Origin: Pseudomonas paralactis
GTDB taxonomy: Bacteria; Pseudomonadota; Gammaproteobacteria; Pseudomonadales; Pseudomonadaceae
DNA length: 64,000 bases
Direction of reading: 5' to 3'
Assembly (NCBI RefSeq): GCF_001439735.1
Contig: NZ_JYLN01000001.1
Span: 744,001-808,000 of the forward strand
A model generated the notes under the pieces. The model was not told the DNA's origin. It saw only the letters and a program-made list of their open reading frames with translations, and did no database searches. A program made the position numbers and the translations under genes. The first letter of the stretch is position 1. Each line of letters begins with the position of its first letter. Positions 34,421 through 44,454 of the stretch are shown in pieces.

Positions 34421-35164
34421 ATGAGCGCAAAAGTGTGGCTGGTAGGCGCTGGGCCCGGTGATCCGGAGTTGCTGACCCTGAAAGCGGTCCGGGCTCTGCA
34501 GGCAGCGGACGTCGTGTTGATTGATGACCTGGTCAACCCGGCAGTACTGGAACACTGCGCCAGTGCCCGGGTGATTACCGTCGGCAAGCGCGGCGGCTGC
34601 CGCTCTACCCCACAGGATTTTATTCACCGCCTGATGTTGCGTTATGCACGCCAGGGCAAGTGCGTGGTACGCCTTAAAGGCGGTGACCCGTGTATTTTTG
34701 GCCGCGGTGGCGAGGAGGCAACCTGGCTGCGCGCGCGTGGAGTCGAGGTGGAATTGGTCAATGGCATCACCTCAGGGCTGGCCGGAGCAACCCAGTGCGA
34801 TATCCCGTTGACCTTGCGTGGCGTGAGCCGTGGAGTGACCTTGGTCACCGCGCATACCCAGGATGACAGCAGCCTGAACTGGCGTGCGCTGGCGGAGGGT
34901 GGGACCACGCTGGTGGTGTATATGGGTGTGGCGAAGCTGGAAGAAATCCGCGAACAGCTGCTCAACGGCGGCATGGCTGCGGATATGCCGGTGGCAATGA
35001 TCGAAAACGCTTCATTGCCCCAGCAACGGGAATGCCGCAGCTCGCTTGCGGCCATGCATGAAGCGGCAAAAACCTTTGCGCTGAAGAGCCCGGCCATCCT
35101 GGTGATTGGCCAGGTTGCCGGCGCCGCACAGATGGCTAGCATCGCCGCTGCGGCAAGCGCCTGA
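34421..35164 (+). CDS. cobA: Uroporphyrinogen-III C-methyltransferase
   Basis: SAM-dependent enzyme of 247 residues making precorrin-2, the precursor of siroheme for NirB (and of cobalamin). SUMT motifs are present: VWLVGAGPGDPELLTLKA at the start, VRLKGGDPCIFGRGGEE near 84, and GITSGLAGATQCDIPLT near 110. It is the stand-alone methyltransferase, without the CysG dehydrogenase/chelatase half. It lies ten bases after the nitrate reductase and closes the nitrite/nitrate operon. Confidence 0.95.
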   Translation: MSAKVWLVGAGPGDPELLTLKAVRALQAADVVLIDDLVNPAVLEHCASARVITVGKRGGCRSTPQDFIHRLMLRYARQGKCVVRLKGGDPCIFGRGGEEATWLRARGVEVELVNGITSGLAGATQCDIPLTLRGVSRGVTLVTAHTQDDSSLNWRALAEGGTTLVVYMGVAKLEEIREQLLNGGMAADMPVAMIENASLPQQRECRSSLAAMHEAAKTFALKSPAILVIGQVAGAAQMASIAAAASA

Positions 35165-35182
35165 GGCAAATCGCAGGCGAAA

Positions 35183-35208
35183 AAAAGCCCGGCCTGAGCC
35201 GGGCTTTT
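35183..35208. terminator. Bidirectional terminator between cobA and oprF
   Basis: An 11-bp perfect stem (AAAAGCCCGGC / GCCGGGCTTTT) with loop CTGA and A/T tails on both sides. It lies between convergent genes. Confidence 0.93.
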
Positions 35209-35224
35209 CTTTACTACTCAGTAA

Positions 35225-36205
35225 TTACTGAGCGGTAGCTTCAACCGACGCTTCTACGCGACGGTTAACAGCGCGACCAGCTTCAGTTGCGTTGTCAGCA
35301 ACTGGGCGGGATTCGCCGTAACCAACAGCAGTTACACGGCTAGGAGCAACGCCGTCTTTAACCAGGACTTGCTTAACAGCGTCAGCACGACGCTGGGACA
35401 GCTTCTGGTTGTAAGCGTCTGGACCTACGGAGTCAGTGTGACCAGCAACTTCTACGTTGGTAGCTGGGTACTGAGCCATGAAGTCGGCCAGGTTTTTCAC
35501 GTCGCCGTAGCTGTTAGGCTTAACAACCGACTTGTCGAAGTCGAACTTAACGTCCAGCTCAACACGAACAACCTGAGCAACCGGAGCTTCTGGCTCTGGA
35601 ACTGGCTCTGGAGCTGGTGCTGGGGTAGGAGCTGGAGCTGCTGCGCCAGCGTTACCGCCGAAGTTCACGCCCAGGCCGACCAGTGCGGAGTAGTCCCACT
35701 TGCCGTTGTCCAGACCGTAGTCAGCTTCAACACCAGCACGAGCGTACAGGTTGTTGGTGAAGTAGTACTTCACGCCGGTACCGATGGTAGCGAAAGTGGT
35801 CTGATCGCGACCGGTGTGGCCGTCAGCGCGCACGTTGCCACGGCTCTGGTGGCCGAAACCGCCTTCAACGTATGGACGCAGGCTATCAACGCCAGCCTGA
35901 CCGAAGTGGTACTGAGCAACGAGGCTGCCAGTGTCACCTTTGATCTTCTGGTTGCCAGTGCCGTCGTTCGAACGGGTGTGGTTGGTCTTGTCGTACGACA
36001 GATTCAACGACAGATCGTCGGTCAGGAAGTAACCAATGCGAGCGCCTGGGTTGAAGCCGTCTTCGATGTGCTTAACGCTATCGTTGTACTGCTTCTTGTA
36101 GAACAGCTCGCCTTCAACTGCGCCTTGGCCTTGTGCCAGAACGCCGAAAGAAGTAGCGGCAATAAGAGAACCAATGGCCAAGCCCAAGGTGTTTTTCAGT
36201 TTCAT
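35225..36205 (-). CDS. oprF: Major outer-membrane porin OprF
   Basis: Structural porin of 326 residues linking the outer membrane to peptidoglycan. The signal peptide (about 1-24, ending GVLAQ) is followed by an eight-stranded N-terminal barrel (about 25-185). A proline/alanine linker (about 188-215, PAPTPAPAPEPVPEPEAP) leads to an OmpA-type peptidoglycan-binding domain (about 216-326) with VAGHTDSVG and LSQRRADAVKQ. No cysteine is visible; P. aeruginosa OprF has four in its linker. Base composition is less GC-rich than its neighbours, typical of a highly expressed gene. sigX lies upstream. Confidence 0.97.
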   Translation of the reverse strand: MKLKNTLGLAIGSLIAATSFGVLAQGQGAVEGELFYKKQYNDSVKHIEDGFNPGARIGYFLTDDLSLNLSYDKTNHTRSNDGTGNQKIKGDTGSLVAQYHFGQAGVDSLRPYVEGGFGHQSRGNVRADGHTGRDQTTFATIGTGVKYYFTNNLYARAGVEADYGLDNGKWDYSALVGLGVNFGGNAGAAAPAPTPAPAPEPVPEPEAPVAQVVRVELDVKFDFDKSVVKPNSYGDVKNLADFMAQYPATNVEVAGHTDSVGPDAYNQKLSQRRADAVKQVLVKDGVAPSRVTAVGYGESRPVADNATEAGRAVNRRVEASVEATAQ

Positions 36206-36312
36206 CCGTTAAATCCCCATCTGGTGATTGTAAAGCAGTCCCACAAACCGGGGGACAACTCGGCGACAAGTCTAACAGAACTTGCCTACACGTAAGAGAT
36301 ATTTGCTACGCA

Positions 36313-36903
36313 CTAAGTTTCAGTCTCGCCCGCAAATTTCTCACGTAATTTATCAAGAGCACGTTTGTACCGCATTTTTGTAGCACTCAAGCCCATATGC
36401 ATGATGTCAGCGATTTCCTGGAATTCCAGCTCTGCGACAAAGCGAAGCACCAGAATTTCCCGGTCAATCGGGTTCACATGCACCAGCCAGCGATCAAGTC
36501 CGCCCTTCTCCTCGGGTGCCGGCGCCTTTTCTTCAGACGCCTCCTCAAGGGGGTCCAGACTCAAAGCGTCCATCAAGCGACGCTTTCGCCGTTCCTTCCG
36601 ATACTGCGTGATGCACTCGTTGTACGTGATGCTGTACAGCCACGTCTTGAACTTCGATTTGCCCTCGAAGTTCTTCAGGCCATATAGCACCTTGAGCATC
36701 ACTTCCTGACAGACATCGTCCGCGTCTCTATCGTTCCCCAAATACCTTGAACAAACGTTGAACAGAGTGCGTTGATACCTGCGCATCAATTCTTCGTACG
36801 CGCGTGTTACGTGAAACAGCTCCGTGTGCGAGCGCGCGACCAACTCCTCATCAGAGAGCTCACGGGGGTCATAGCGCGTGGACAGCGTTTGGGCTTTATT
36901 CAA
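36313..36903 (-). CDS. sigX: ECF sigma factor SigX
   Basis: Extracytoplasmic-function sigma factor of 196 residues controlling oprF and membrane-composition genes. Region 2 (about 30-100) shows DADDVCQEVMLKVLYGLKNF and KFKTWLYSITYNECI. An acidic linker (about 118-135, EEASEEKAPAPEE) precedes region 4 (about 138-190), with DREILVLRFVAELEFQEIA. No anti-sigma gene is adjacent. It lies between cmpX and oprF on the same strand, as in other pseudomonads; 107 bp separate it from oprF. Confidence 0.95.
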   Translation of the reverse strand: MNKAQTLSTRYDPRELSDEELVARSHTELFHVTRAYEELMRRYQRTLFNVCSRYLGNDRDADDVCQEVMLKVLYGLKNFEGKSKFKTWLYSITYNECITQYRKERRKRRLMDALSLDPLEEASEEKAPAPEEKGGLDRWLVHVNPIDREILVLRFVAELEFQEIADIMHMGLSATKMRYKRALDKLREKFAGETET

Positions 36904-36990
36904 AACAAGTCGTGCCGGCAGTCAGGTCAATGTCCGTTGCAACCCGGTCACCCGGGTTTGCGGCGGCGTACATTAGCAGGGTTTGCCGGA

Positions 36991-37815
36991 TTAGCGGCTA
37001 CTGACCTGCTGCTCCAGGAGAATCCGGTTGGACAGCGAAACCAGTTCCCCGTCATCGGTCAGCACTGTCGTCTTGACTGTGCCGATCTCCTCGATTTGCC
37101 CTTCAACCTCGCCCACACGCACTTGTTGCCCAACCTGATATAGCTCACGCACATAGATTCCCGCAAGAATCTGACCGGCAATTTCCCGGCTTCCCAAGCC
37201 CATGGCCAGTGCAACGGCCAGACCAACGGTAATCAAAACAATCACAATAACGTGGTTGAGCAGGTCAGTTTTGACCTCCAACTGGCTGATCGCGACGGAA
37301 ATACTGATGATGATCACCAGCCCCTGTGCGATTCGCCCCAGGCCTGCCGCGTAGTCCAGACCCACGCCTTCAGCGGCCCCGCGCACCAGCCCATTGGCCA
37401 ATTGTGCGAGCAAAACACCTACCAGCAGTACCAGCGCGCCGCCGAATACCTTCGGCAAATACAGTGCCAGCATGTCGAGCGTAGCTGAAACTCGCTCAAG
37501 TCCAAGGGACTGTGCTGCAGAAACCAGAAAAATAAGTAGAACAAACCAGTAGACGATCTTGCCGATCAAGGTAGAAATCGGCACCTGCAGCCCGGCGCGA
37601 CCGAGCAACTTGGTCAAGCCAGTGCCGGCCATCAGGCGATCCAGCCCAAGTTTGGCAAGCAGCTTGGACAGCAGGGTGTCGAGCAACTTGGCCACGACAA
37701 AGCCCAGCAATACCAGGACCAGGGCACCAAACAAGTTGGGAATGAAATTCGCAACCTTGGTCCACAATGCGGTCATCGCGGTGACCAGGCTCTGGGTCCA
37801 GAGATCAAGTTCCAT
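36991..37815 (-). CDS. cmpX: CmpX, small-conductance mechanosensitive-type membrane protein
   Basis: Inner-membrane protein of 274 residues with about five hydrophobic helices (near 25-50, 85-105, 125-145, 165-180, 190-215). A short cytoplasmic MscS-like beta domain (about 220-270) includes EVEGQIEEIGTVKTTV. Named from its position upstream of sigX, where the P. aeruginosa equivalent affects cell-wall stress signalling. ATG at 37815 lies just after the cfrX stop; a TTG two codons earlier is less likely. Confidence 0.88.
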   Translation of the reverse strand: MELDLWTQSLVTAMTALWTKVANFIPNLFGALVLVLLGFVVAKLLDTLLSKLLAKLGLDRLMAGTGLTKLLGRAGLQVPISTLIGKIVYWFVLLIFLVSAAQSLGLERVSATLDMLALYLPKVFGGALVLLVGVLLAQLANGLVRGAAEGVGLDYAAGLGRIAQGLVIIISISVAISQLEVKTDLLNHVIVIVLITVGLAVALAMGLGSREIAGQILAGIYVRELYQVGQQVRVGEVEGQIEEIGTVKTTVLTDDGELVSLSNRILLEQQVSSR

Positions 37816-37817
37816 AT

Positions 37818-38063
37818 TCAATCAGCCTTATCAGCAGTGCGAGCAAGAGGTTTACGGCGGGAAACCGGTGACACATGGGCCGAACCGTTGTTCAGGGCCA
37901 TCATCAATGCCGGCAACCAACGCCCGAGCAGACCGAACAGATCACCCGCACCCACCTGACGGTTGGCGGTTTTCAACACGCGACCCAGGCAAGCATCGTC
38001 ATCACGGTTGGATGGCGAAGCATTGAGCATGTCACGCAAAGACTGTTCGAACGGATCGTGCAT
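37818..38063 (-). CDS. cfrX: CfrX (CrfX), small protein of the cmaX-cfrX-cmpX-sigX cluster
   Basis: Protein of 81 residues with no recognisable enzyme motif. The start MHDPFEQSLRDMLNAS is an amphipathic helix. A central hydrophobic stretch (LFGLLGRWLPALMMALNNG, about 42-60) could be membrane-associated, and the tail is basic. ATG at 38063 follows GAGAGG. Identified only by position between cmaX and cmpX and by size; the function is not clear from sequence. Confidence 0.75.
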   Translation of the reverse strand: MHDPFEQSLRDMLNASPSNRDDDACLGRVLKTANRQVGAGDLFGLLGRWLPALMMALNNGSAHVSPVSRRKPLARTADKAD

Positions 38064-38149
38064 AGAGACCTCTCGCAAGTGAATTAAAAGACGAGGGTAA
38101 AATTCATCGGGTCACATCGACCCTTTCTTACGTTCAGGTCACATTCAGC

Positions 38150-39145
38150 TCAAACCCATCGTAATCGTCGAAATAGCCACCATTGTCCCAGGGCTACCGA
38201 AATCATTAACAGGCACGCAATCATGAATCCGTAGGGGCTTTCGGAGAACGGAATGCCCCCCACATTTATACCGAGCAAACCGGTGAGAAAACTCATCGGC
38301 AAGAAGATCCCGGTGATGATCCCGAAGCGGTACATGGTGCGGTTCATGCGCAGGCTCAAGCGCCGGTCTTCGGCCTCAAGTACAAGCCCCACGCGCTCTC
38401 GGGCCAGTTCCAGCTCCTCCAGGTAACGGGTCAGACTGTTGTGCAACTCGTTCCAATAGTCAGCATCGTCATCGCAGAACCATGCCAATTTTATGCGCGT
38501 GAGCTGGGCAAAAATATCCCGCTGCGGTGCCAAAAAACGCTTGAGCCCGGCCGCACGCCGACGGATCTGCAAAACGCTGCCGTGCTCCGGGGTATACCGT
38601 TCGTCGGCATCGAGTTTTTCTTCCTCGGAATCGACGATTTCAGACAAGCCTGTGACCAGATCCTGCACTTTATTGGTCAGGTACTGGGCCATATAAAGGA
38701 TGAGTTCAGACGCCGTTTTGGGGCCTTTACCGTCCGCCAGTTGCACCAATAGCTCATCGGTGGCGCGCAACGGACGCAAACGCAGGGAGATCACACGATT
38801 GGCGGCGGCGAAAATACGCACCGACACCATGTCCTCCGGTTCTGCCCCAGGGTTGAGATTGATCCCGCGCAAAAACAACAGCAATTCGGCGTCGGGCAAT
38901 GGCAACAACCGTGGGCGGGTGTTCTCTTCCAGCAGCAGGTCGCAGGCAAATTCGCTCAGGCCGCTGGATTTGCGCAGCCAGGTCTGGGTCTGGGGATGGC
39001 TGCGATCCCAATGCAGCCACAGGCTTTCCTGGGGTTGCAACTGCAGATCGTCGAGCTCAGTCCGGGCAATCGAACGCGCACCGCCTTTACCGTCCAGCAC
39101 CAGGGCATGCACCAGCCCCCATTGCGCGTTCTCTTCCTCGAACAT
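38150..39145 (-). CDS. cmaX: CorA/ZntB-type divalent-metal transport protein CmaX
   Basis: Membrane protein of 331 residues of the CorA superfamily. A large cytoplasmic funnel domain (about 1-265, with a long helix around 225-265) is followed by two C-terminal transmembrane helices (about 272-292 and 305-325). The selectivity loop reads GINVGGIP instead of the GMN of Mg-type CorA, which is the ZntB pattern and suggests zinc or another non-Mg ion. It lies upstream of cfrX on the same strand and is named by synteny with P. aeruginosa cmaX. Confidence 0.9.
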   Translation of the reverse strand: MFEEENAQWGLVHALVLDGKGGARSIARTELDDLQLQPQESLWLHWDRSHPQTQTWLRKSSGLSEFACDLLLEENTRPRLLPLPDAELLLFLRGINLNPGAEPEDMVSVRIFAAANRVISLRLRPLRATDELLVQLADGKGPKTASELILYMAQYLTNKVQDLVTGLSEIVDSEEEKLDADERYTPEHGSVLQIRRRAAGLKRFLAPQRDIFAQLTRIKLAWFCDDDADYWNELHNSLTRYLEELELARERVGLVLEAEDRRLSLRMNRTMYRFGIITGIFLPMSFLTGLLGINVGGIPFSESPYGFMIACLLMISVALGQWWLFRRLRWV

Positions 39146-39160
39146 CCAGACTCCTTGGGT

Positions 39161-39652
39161 TTATTCAGGCATTTTCAGCGGGCTGGGCGACACGATCACA
39201 CCGTTGTTGTCGGCGTAGATGTACTCACCGGGACGAAACGTCACACCCGCGAATGTCACGACAACGTTCAAATCACCGAGGCCACGTTTGTCGGTTTTCA
39301 TCGGATGGGAGGCCAGCGCCTGTACACCCAGGTCGGTCTGGGCGAGAACGTCGACGTCCCGGACGCAACCATAGATCACCAGCCCTTCCCAGCCATTTTT
39401 CGCGGCTTTATCGGCGATCAGATCGCCCAGCAATGCGCGGCGCAGTGAGCCTCCGCCGTCGACGACCAACACTTTACCGGCGCCCGGCTGGTCGGCCTGT
39501 TCCTTCACCAGGGAATTATCTTCGAAGCATTTGATGGTGACGATCTCCCCCCCAAAAGAGTCTCGACCACCGAAGTTACTGAACATCGGCTCCACTACCT
39601 GCACCAGTTCCGGGTAGGCGTCACACAGGTCGGGGGTCACGTAATGGTTCAT
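39161..39652 (-). CDS. rraA: RraA family protein (ribonuclease E regulator / HMG aldolase-like)
   Basis: Protein of 163 residues with the RraA fold. Conserved segments are [15 protein letters not shown]-like [32 protein letters not shown] and the [10 protein letters not shown] segment near 105. In E. coli RraA binds and inhibits RNase E. Close relatives are metal-dependent 4-hydroxy-4-methyl-2-oxoglutarate aldolases, so enzyme activity is not excluded. ATG at 39652 was chosen over an upstream one because it gives the family start [11 protein letters not shown]. Confidence 0.9.
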   Translation of the reverse strand: MNHYVTPDLCDAYPELVQVVEPMFSNFGGRDSFGGEIVTIKCFEDNSLVKEQADQPGAGKVLVVDGGGSLRRALLGDLIADKAAKNGWEGLVIYGCVRDVDVLAQTDLGVQALASHPMKTDKRGLGDLNVVVTFAGVTFRPGEYIYADNNGVIVSPSPLKMPE

Positions 39653-39881
39653 CGAGAAGCTCCTGTCGTCAAAGAAGAGATCGAACATCCACGGTGTACA
39701 TCAGAAAAACGCGCCATAACAGGCATTCTTTAACTGCCTGCCAGTGCGGGGCGGCCATGATCGGATCCGCATCGGCGCAACGCAATACACGTTGCGCGAC
39801 TGAATATGACCAGAAGCGCCCAGCGCGTCATATCTTAGCCGCAACCACTCAAGAGTGAAACGCCCTTGGTAGAGCGTTTGC

Positions 39882-40871
39882 TTAGACCGCTGCGGCTACC
39901 TGGGGCCGAGCCCCGAATAATGGTGTCAGTGGATCGTTCAACCATCGCTCCACCAATGGCCATACTTCGGCCTGCGCGGCTTTGCTGACCAGCATCTGCA
40001 CATGCCCGAAATCCTCGCTGAAACCCTGCTCGCGCCCCAGGCACAGGTACTGGCGATGCTCGCTGCCGACCTGTTCGAAGAGCTTGCGACACGCCCAGTC
40101 CGGGTCTTGCCGATCGCCGGCCGCACTGACCGCCAGCAACGGCACATCGATCTGCGCCAAGCCCTTCCACCAGTCACACTCGGCATCGCCGAAGCGGCCG
40201 AACAGGCCATTCCAGCGCATCGCTTCGATCATCACGCCCGCCGGCTCATCCTCGGGCCCGCGCTTGAAGCGTGGGCCAGACACGTGGGCAAGGCGCTTGA
40301 GGATCAATCGAGTCCCCCACTCCACCGGTGGAATTTTCAACGGCCAATGGGTGCGGCTGACCTGGCAGCCGAACAATGCCACCGAAGCCACCTCAGGCGC
40401 CCCCAGGTGTTGCCCGCCCAGGGCCGCAGCCAAGGTCGTGGCACCGAGGGAGTGCCCGATCCAGTGCGGAATTTGCCCGCTTTGCTCACGCACAAATGAG
40501 CCAATGGCTGGCAAATCGTAGCGGCCGTAATCGGCGACGCGGTTTCTGGCGTACTCATGGTTGCGTTTGGACAGCCCATGGCCGCGCATTTCCGGGATCC
40601 ACACATCAAACCCTCGACGCGCCAGGTAAGCGCCCAGACCGACCCCCTTGGGCGAGTACCAGAAACGTCGATTGGAAAAGCTGCCATGCAACAAAATAAT
40701 CGGCTTGCCCCGGTTTTCAGGGGCATCGGCCAGGCCCAAACGGGTCACCGCCAGTTCGACGGTGCCGTCAGGGCTGTTACCGGGCTTGAGCCGGTAGACG
40801 TCTTCACTCAGGTCGCCACGACGTTCAGCGCTGATCAAGGCGACGGGAAACAGGTTGCTGCTGCTTTGCAT
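39882..40871 (-). CDS. Alpha/beta-hydrolase (esterase/lipase-like)
   Basis: Predicted cytoplasmic serine hydrolase of 329 residues. Motifs are the oxyanion strand ILLHGSFSNRRFW (about 73-85), the MRGHGLS segment near 108 and the nucleophile elbow GHSLGATTLAAALGG near 151. DRQDPDWAC (putative acid region) is near 256 and the late histidine is in EDFGHVQML near 286. No signal peptide is seen. The gene is conserved next to ppsA in pseudomonads, but the substrate is unknown. ATG at 40871 follows the ppsA terminator. Confidence 0.82.
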   Translation of the reverse strand: MQSSSNLFPVALISAERRGDLSEDVYRLKPGNSPDGTVELAVTRLGLADAPENRGKPIILLHGSFSNRRFWYSPKGVGLGAYLARRGFDVWIPEMRGHGLSKRNHEYARNRVADYGRYDLPAIGSFVREQSGQIPHWIGHSLGATTLAAALGGQHLGAPEVASVALFGCQVSRTHWPLKIPPVEWGTRLILKRLAHVSGPRFKRGPEDEPAGVMIEAMRWNGLFGRFGDAECDWWKGLAQIDVPLLAVSAAGDRQDPDWACRKLFEQVGSEHRQYLCLGREQGFSEDFGHVQMLVSKAAQAEVWPLVERWLNDPLTPLFGARPQVAAAV

Positions 40872-40932
40872 AATGCTCTTGCACAAAAAAGGGCGGCGTC
40901 CGCAAGGAGTTCCCGCCCAGTACAGATAAGAA

Positions 40933-40961
40933 TGCCGGTCACCCTCACGAGTGACCGGCAC
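40933..40961 (-). terminator. ppsA terminator
   Basis: On the minus strand, a 10-bp stem TGCCGGTCAC / GTGACCGGCA followed by TTCTTAT, just after the ppsA stop and before the hydrolase start. Confidence 0.75.
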
Positions 40962-40977
40962 TTTTGACGCCGCGATG

Positions 40978-43353
40978 TTAAGCGGACGCTTGGCCTTCCG
41001 CCAGGAAGAACCAGGTTTCCAGCACCGAGTCGGGGTTCAGCGAGACGCTTTCGATGCCCTGCTCCATCAGCCATTTGGCCAGGTCAGGGTGGTCGGAAGG
41101 GCCCTGGCCGCAGATACCGATGTACTTGCCGGCCTTGTTACACGCCTGGATGGCATTGGCCAGCAGCTTTTTGACCGCCGGGTTACGCTCGTCGAACAGG
41201 TGAGCGATGATCCCGGAATCGCGGTCCAGGCCCAGGGTCAGTTGGGTCAGGTCGTTGGAACCGATGGAGAAACCGTCGAAGAACTCCAGGAATTCTTCGG
41301 CCAGAATGGCGTTGGACGGCAGTTCGCACATCATGATCACGCGCAGGCCGTTCTCGCCACGGGTCAAGCCGTTTTCGGCCAGCAGGTCAACGACCTGGCT
41401 TGCTTCGCCCAGGGTCCGTACGAACGGCACCATGATCTCGACGTTGGTCAGCCCCATCTCGTTGCGCACACGCTTGAGGGCACGGCATTCAAGCTCGAAG
41501 CAGTCACGGAAGGCTTCGCTGATGTAACGCGAGGCGCCACGGAAGCCCAGCATCGGGTTTTCTTCTTCCGGCTCATAGAGCTTGCCGCCGATCAGGTTCG
41601 CGTATTCATTGGACTTGAAGTCCGACAGGCGCACGATAACCTTTTTCGGGTAGAACGCCGCAGCCAGAGTGCTGATGCCTTCGACCAGTTTCTCGACGTA
41701 GAAACCTACCGGGTCGTTGTAGCCGGCGATGCGCTTGTCGACGCTTTCCTTGATGTCCAGCGGCAGGCCGTCATAGTTCAGCAGTGCTTTGGGGTGCACG
41801 CCGATCATGCGGTTGATGATGAATTCCAGGCGGGCCAGGCCCACACCGGCGTTCGGCAACTGCGCGAAATCAAAGGCGCGGTCCGGGTTGCCGACGTTCA
41901 TCATGATCTTGAACGGCAGGTCGGGCATGGCATCGATGGAGTTTTGCTTGATATCGAAGCCCAGCTCACCTTCGAAGATGAAACCGGTATCGCCTTCGGC
42001 GCAGGAAACGGTCACGCCCTGGCCATCCTTGAGCAATTGAGTGGCGTTGCCGCAACCCACTACCGCTGGAATCCCCAGTTCACGGGCAATGATCGCCGCG
42101 TGGCAGGTACGCCCGCCACGGTTGGTGACGATGGCGCTGGCGCGTTTCATCACCGGCTCCCAGTCCGGGTCGGTCATGTCGGAAACCAGTACGTCGCCTG
42201 GCTGGACCTTGTCCATCTCGGACACGTCCTTGATGATCCGTACCTTGCCCGCGCCAATGCGCTGGCCAATGGCACGGCCTTCCACCAGCACGGTGCCGGT
42301 TTCCTTGAGCAGGTAGCGTTCCATGACATTGGCTGAAGTGCGGCTCTTCACGGTTTCGGGGCGAGCCTGCACGATGTACAGCTTGCCGTCGTCACCGTCC
42401 TTGGCCCACTCGATGTCCATCGGGCACTTGTAGTGCTTTTCGATGATCATCGCTTGTTTGGCCAACTCGCTGACTTCAGCGTCGGTCAGGCAGAAACGCG
42501 CGCGCTCGGCCTTGTCGACTTCAACGGTTTTCACCGAGCGACCGGCCTTGGCCTCGTCGCCGTAGATCATCTTGATGGCCTTGCTGCCCAGGTTACGGCG
42601 CAGGATGGCCGGGCGGCCCGCTTCGAGGGTGCCCTTGTGTACGTAGAATTCGTCGGGGTTAACCGCGCCTTGTACGACGGTTTCGCCCAGGCCGTAGGCA
42701 CCGGTAATGAATACCACATCACGGAAGCCCGACTCGGTGTCCAGGGTGAACATCACGCCGGCAGTGCCGGTTTCCGAACGCACCATGCGCTGCACGCCGG
42801 CAGACAGGGCCACCAGCTTGTGGTCGAAACCCTGGTGTACGCGGTAGGAAATCGCACGGTCGTTAAAGAGGGAGGCAAATACTTCCTTGGCCGCGCGGAT
42901 GACGTTTTCCACGCCGCGAATGTTGAGGAAGGTTTCCTGCTGGCCGGCAAAGGAGGCGTCCGGCAAGTCTTCGGCGGTGGCCGAGGAGCGCACGGCAACG
43001 GCCATGTCCGGGTTACCGGCGGACAGGGTGGCGAAGGCGGTGCGAATTTCTTCGTTGAGCTTCTCGGGGAACTCGGCTTCCATGATCCACTGGCGGATCT
43101 GGGCGCCGGTCTTGGCCAGGGCGTTGACGTCATCGACGTCCAGGGCGTCCAGCGCGGCGTGGATCTGGGCGTTGAGGCCGCTCAGCTCAAGGAAGTCGCG
43201 GTAAGCCTGGGCCGTGGTGGCGAAACCACCCGGCACCGAGACACCCGCGCCTGCAAGATTACTGATCATCTCGCCGAGGGATGCGTTCTTGCCCCCCACA
43301 TGCTCTACATCATGGACGCCGAGCTTATCGAGGGAAACTACGTACTCTACCAA
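40978..43353 (-). CDS. ppsA: Phosphoenolpyruvate synthase
   Basis: Gluconeogenic enzyme of 791 residues converting pyruvate and ATP to PEP, AMP and phosphate. The N-terminal ATP-grasp domain has [12 protein letters not shown] (about 19-30) and [18 protein letters not shown] near 125. The swivelling phosphohistidine domain has [15 protein letters not shown] near 415, with the catalytic histidine. The C-terminal TIM barrel has GFRGASRY and [19 protein letters not shown], with a catalytic-loop CGQGPSDHP near 750. Divergent from its regulator, which is read from the other strand 178 bp away. Confidence 0.96.
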   Translation of the reverse strand: MVEYVVSLDKLGVHDVEHVGGKNASLGEMISNLAGAGVSVPGGFATTAQAYRDFLELSGLNAQIHAALDALDVDDVNALAKTGAQIRQWIMEAEFPEKLNEEIRTAFATLSAGNPDMAVAVRSSATAEDLPDASFAGQQETFLNIRGVENVIRAAKEVFASLFNDRAISYRVHQGFDHKLVALSAGVQRMVRSETGTAGVMFTLDTESGFRDVVFITGAYGLGETVVQGAVNPDEFYVHKGTLEAGRPAILRRNLGSKAIKMIYGDEAKAGRSVKTVEVDKAERARFCLTDAEVSELAKQAMIIEKHYKCPMDIEWAKDGDDGKLYIVQARPETVKSRTSANVMERYLLKETGTVLVEGRAIGQRIGAGKVRIIKDVSEMDKVQPGDVLVSDMTDPDWEPVMKRASAIVTNRGGRTCHAAIIARELGIPAVVGCGNATQLLKDGQGVTVSCAEGDTGFIFEGELGFDIKQNSIDAMPDLPFKIMMNVGNPDRAFDFAQLPNAGVGLARLEFIINRMIGVHPKALLNYDGLPLDIKESVDKRIAGYNDPVGFYVEKLVEGISTLAAAFYPKKVIVRLSDFKSNEYANLIGGKLYEPEEENPMLGFRGASRYISEAFRDCFELECRALKRVRNEMGLTNVEIMVPFVRTLGEASQVVDLLAENGLTRGENGLRVIMMCELPSNAILAEEFLEFFDGFSIGSNDLTQLTLGLDRDSGIIAHLFDERNPAVKKLLANAIQACNKAGKYIGICGQGPSDHPDLAKWLMEQGIESVSLNPDSVLETWFFLAEGQASA

Positions 43354-43531
43354 GGTGATCTCTCCACTTTCTGTGTTGGAAAAGCTCAGGACGCGGGTTG
43401 CTCAGTAGGAGCTAACGCCAGCGCTTGTGGCCTGGACCTGGAAAATAAGTGAGAATGCGGCCCACTGCGGGACGGCAAAATCGCGCCTATCATATCCAAG
43501 ATTCGCCATCAGCTTAAGGCCCAGGGCTCAA

Positions 43532-44350
43532 ATGAAACGATCTGCTTTCTTTATTTCCGACGGCACCGGCATCACAGCCGAAACATTGGGCCAGAGCCTG
43601 CTCGCGCAGTTCGAAAACATTACCTTCGCCAAATTCACCCGGCCTTATATAGACAGCGTGGATAAAGCGCGGGCCATGGTACAACAAATCAATCTGGCGG
43701 CTGAAAAAGACGGTTTTCGCCCGATCATTTTCGACACCATCGTCAATCAAGACATTCGTGAGATTCTCGCAACGTCGAATGGTTTCATGATCGACATTTT
43801 CTCGACCTTCCTGGCGCCGCTGGAGCAGGAGTTGAGTGAACATTCTTCATACTCGGTCGGAAAGTCCCACTCCATCGGGCATAACTCCAACTATATGGAG
43901 CGTATCGAGGCGGTGAACTTCGCCCTCGACAACGATGATGGCGCCCGCACCCACTACTACGACAAGGCCGACCTGATCCTGGTGGGCGTGTCGCGTTGCG
44001 GCAAGACCCCGACCTGTCTGTACATGGCGATGCAATTCGGTATCCGTGCGGCCAACTACCCGCTGACCGAAGACGACATGGAGCACCTGACGCTGCCCGC
44101 CGCCCTGCGGGCGCATTCGCACAAACTGTTTGGCCTGACCATCGACCCGGACCGGCTGACCGCCATCCGCAACGAACGCAAGCCCAACAGCCGCTATTCC
44201 AGCTATGCCCAGTGCGAATTTGAAGTGCGTGAGGTGGAAAATCTGTTCCGCCGCGAGAATATTGCGCACATCAATTCCACGCATTTTTCGGTGGAAGAGA
44301 TTTCGGCAAAGATTTTGGTTGAGAAGGGTGTGGAGCGGCGCTTCAAGTGA
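43532..44350 (+). CDS. ppsR: PEP synthase regulatory protein (bifunctional kinase/pyrophosphorylase, DUF299)
   Basis: Protein of 272 residues that inactivates PEP synthase by ADP-dependent phosphorylation and reactivates it by phosphorolysis. Family segments include the opening [40 protein letters not shown], and the P-loop [13 protein letters not shown] (about 152-164). The C-terminal [18 protein letters not shown] is also conserved. ATG at 43532 matches the family start. It is divergent from its target ppsA, the usual arrangement. Confidence 0.94.
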   Translation: MKRSAFFISDGTGITAETLGQSLLAQFENITFAKFTRPYIDSVDKARAMVQQINLAAEKDGFRPIIFDTIVNQDIREILATSNGFMIDIFSTFLAPLEQELSEHSSYSVGKSHSIGHNSNYMERIEAVNFALDNDDGARTHYYDKADLILVGVSRCGKTPTCLYMAMQFGIRAANYPLTEDDMEHLTLPAALRAHSHKLFGLTIDPDRLTAIRNERKPNSRYSSYAQCEFEVREVENLFRRENIAHINSTHFSVEEISAKILVEKGVERRFK

Positions 44351-44371
44351 TCTCTGGCGCCTGATCTGACG

Positions 44372-44439
44372 CTATCGCAGGCAAGCCAGCTCCCACAGTT
44401 GGAATGCGTTCCCCTGTGGGAGCTGGCTTGCCTGCGATG
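44372..44439. repeat. REP doublet downstream of ppsR
   Basis: Compact inverted pair: ATCGCAGGCAAGCCAGCTCC / GGAGCTGGCTTGCCTGCGAT with a spacer of about 20 bp. It lies between convergent genes and may act as their terminator. Confidence 0.88.
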
Positions 44440-44454
44440 AACGGTAACGCGGAT

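Noticed and set aside
35640..35660. Missing linker cysteines in OprF as a novelty
   Set aside because: A cysteine-free Pro/Ala-rich linker is, as I recall, common in fluorescent pseudomonads, so I only noted it in the annotation.
36941..36958. Inverted repeat AACCCGG/CCGGGTT between cmpX and sigX as a terminator
   Set aside because: No U run follows on the minus strand, and the genes are thought to be read together. It may be chance in GC-rich DNA.
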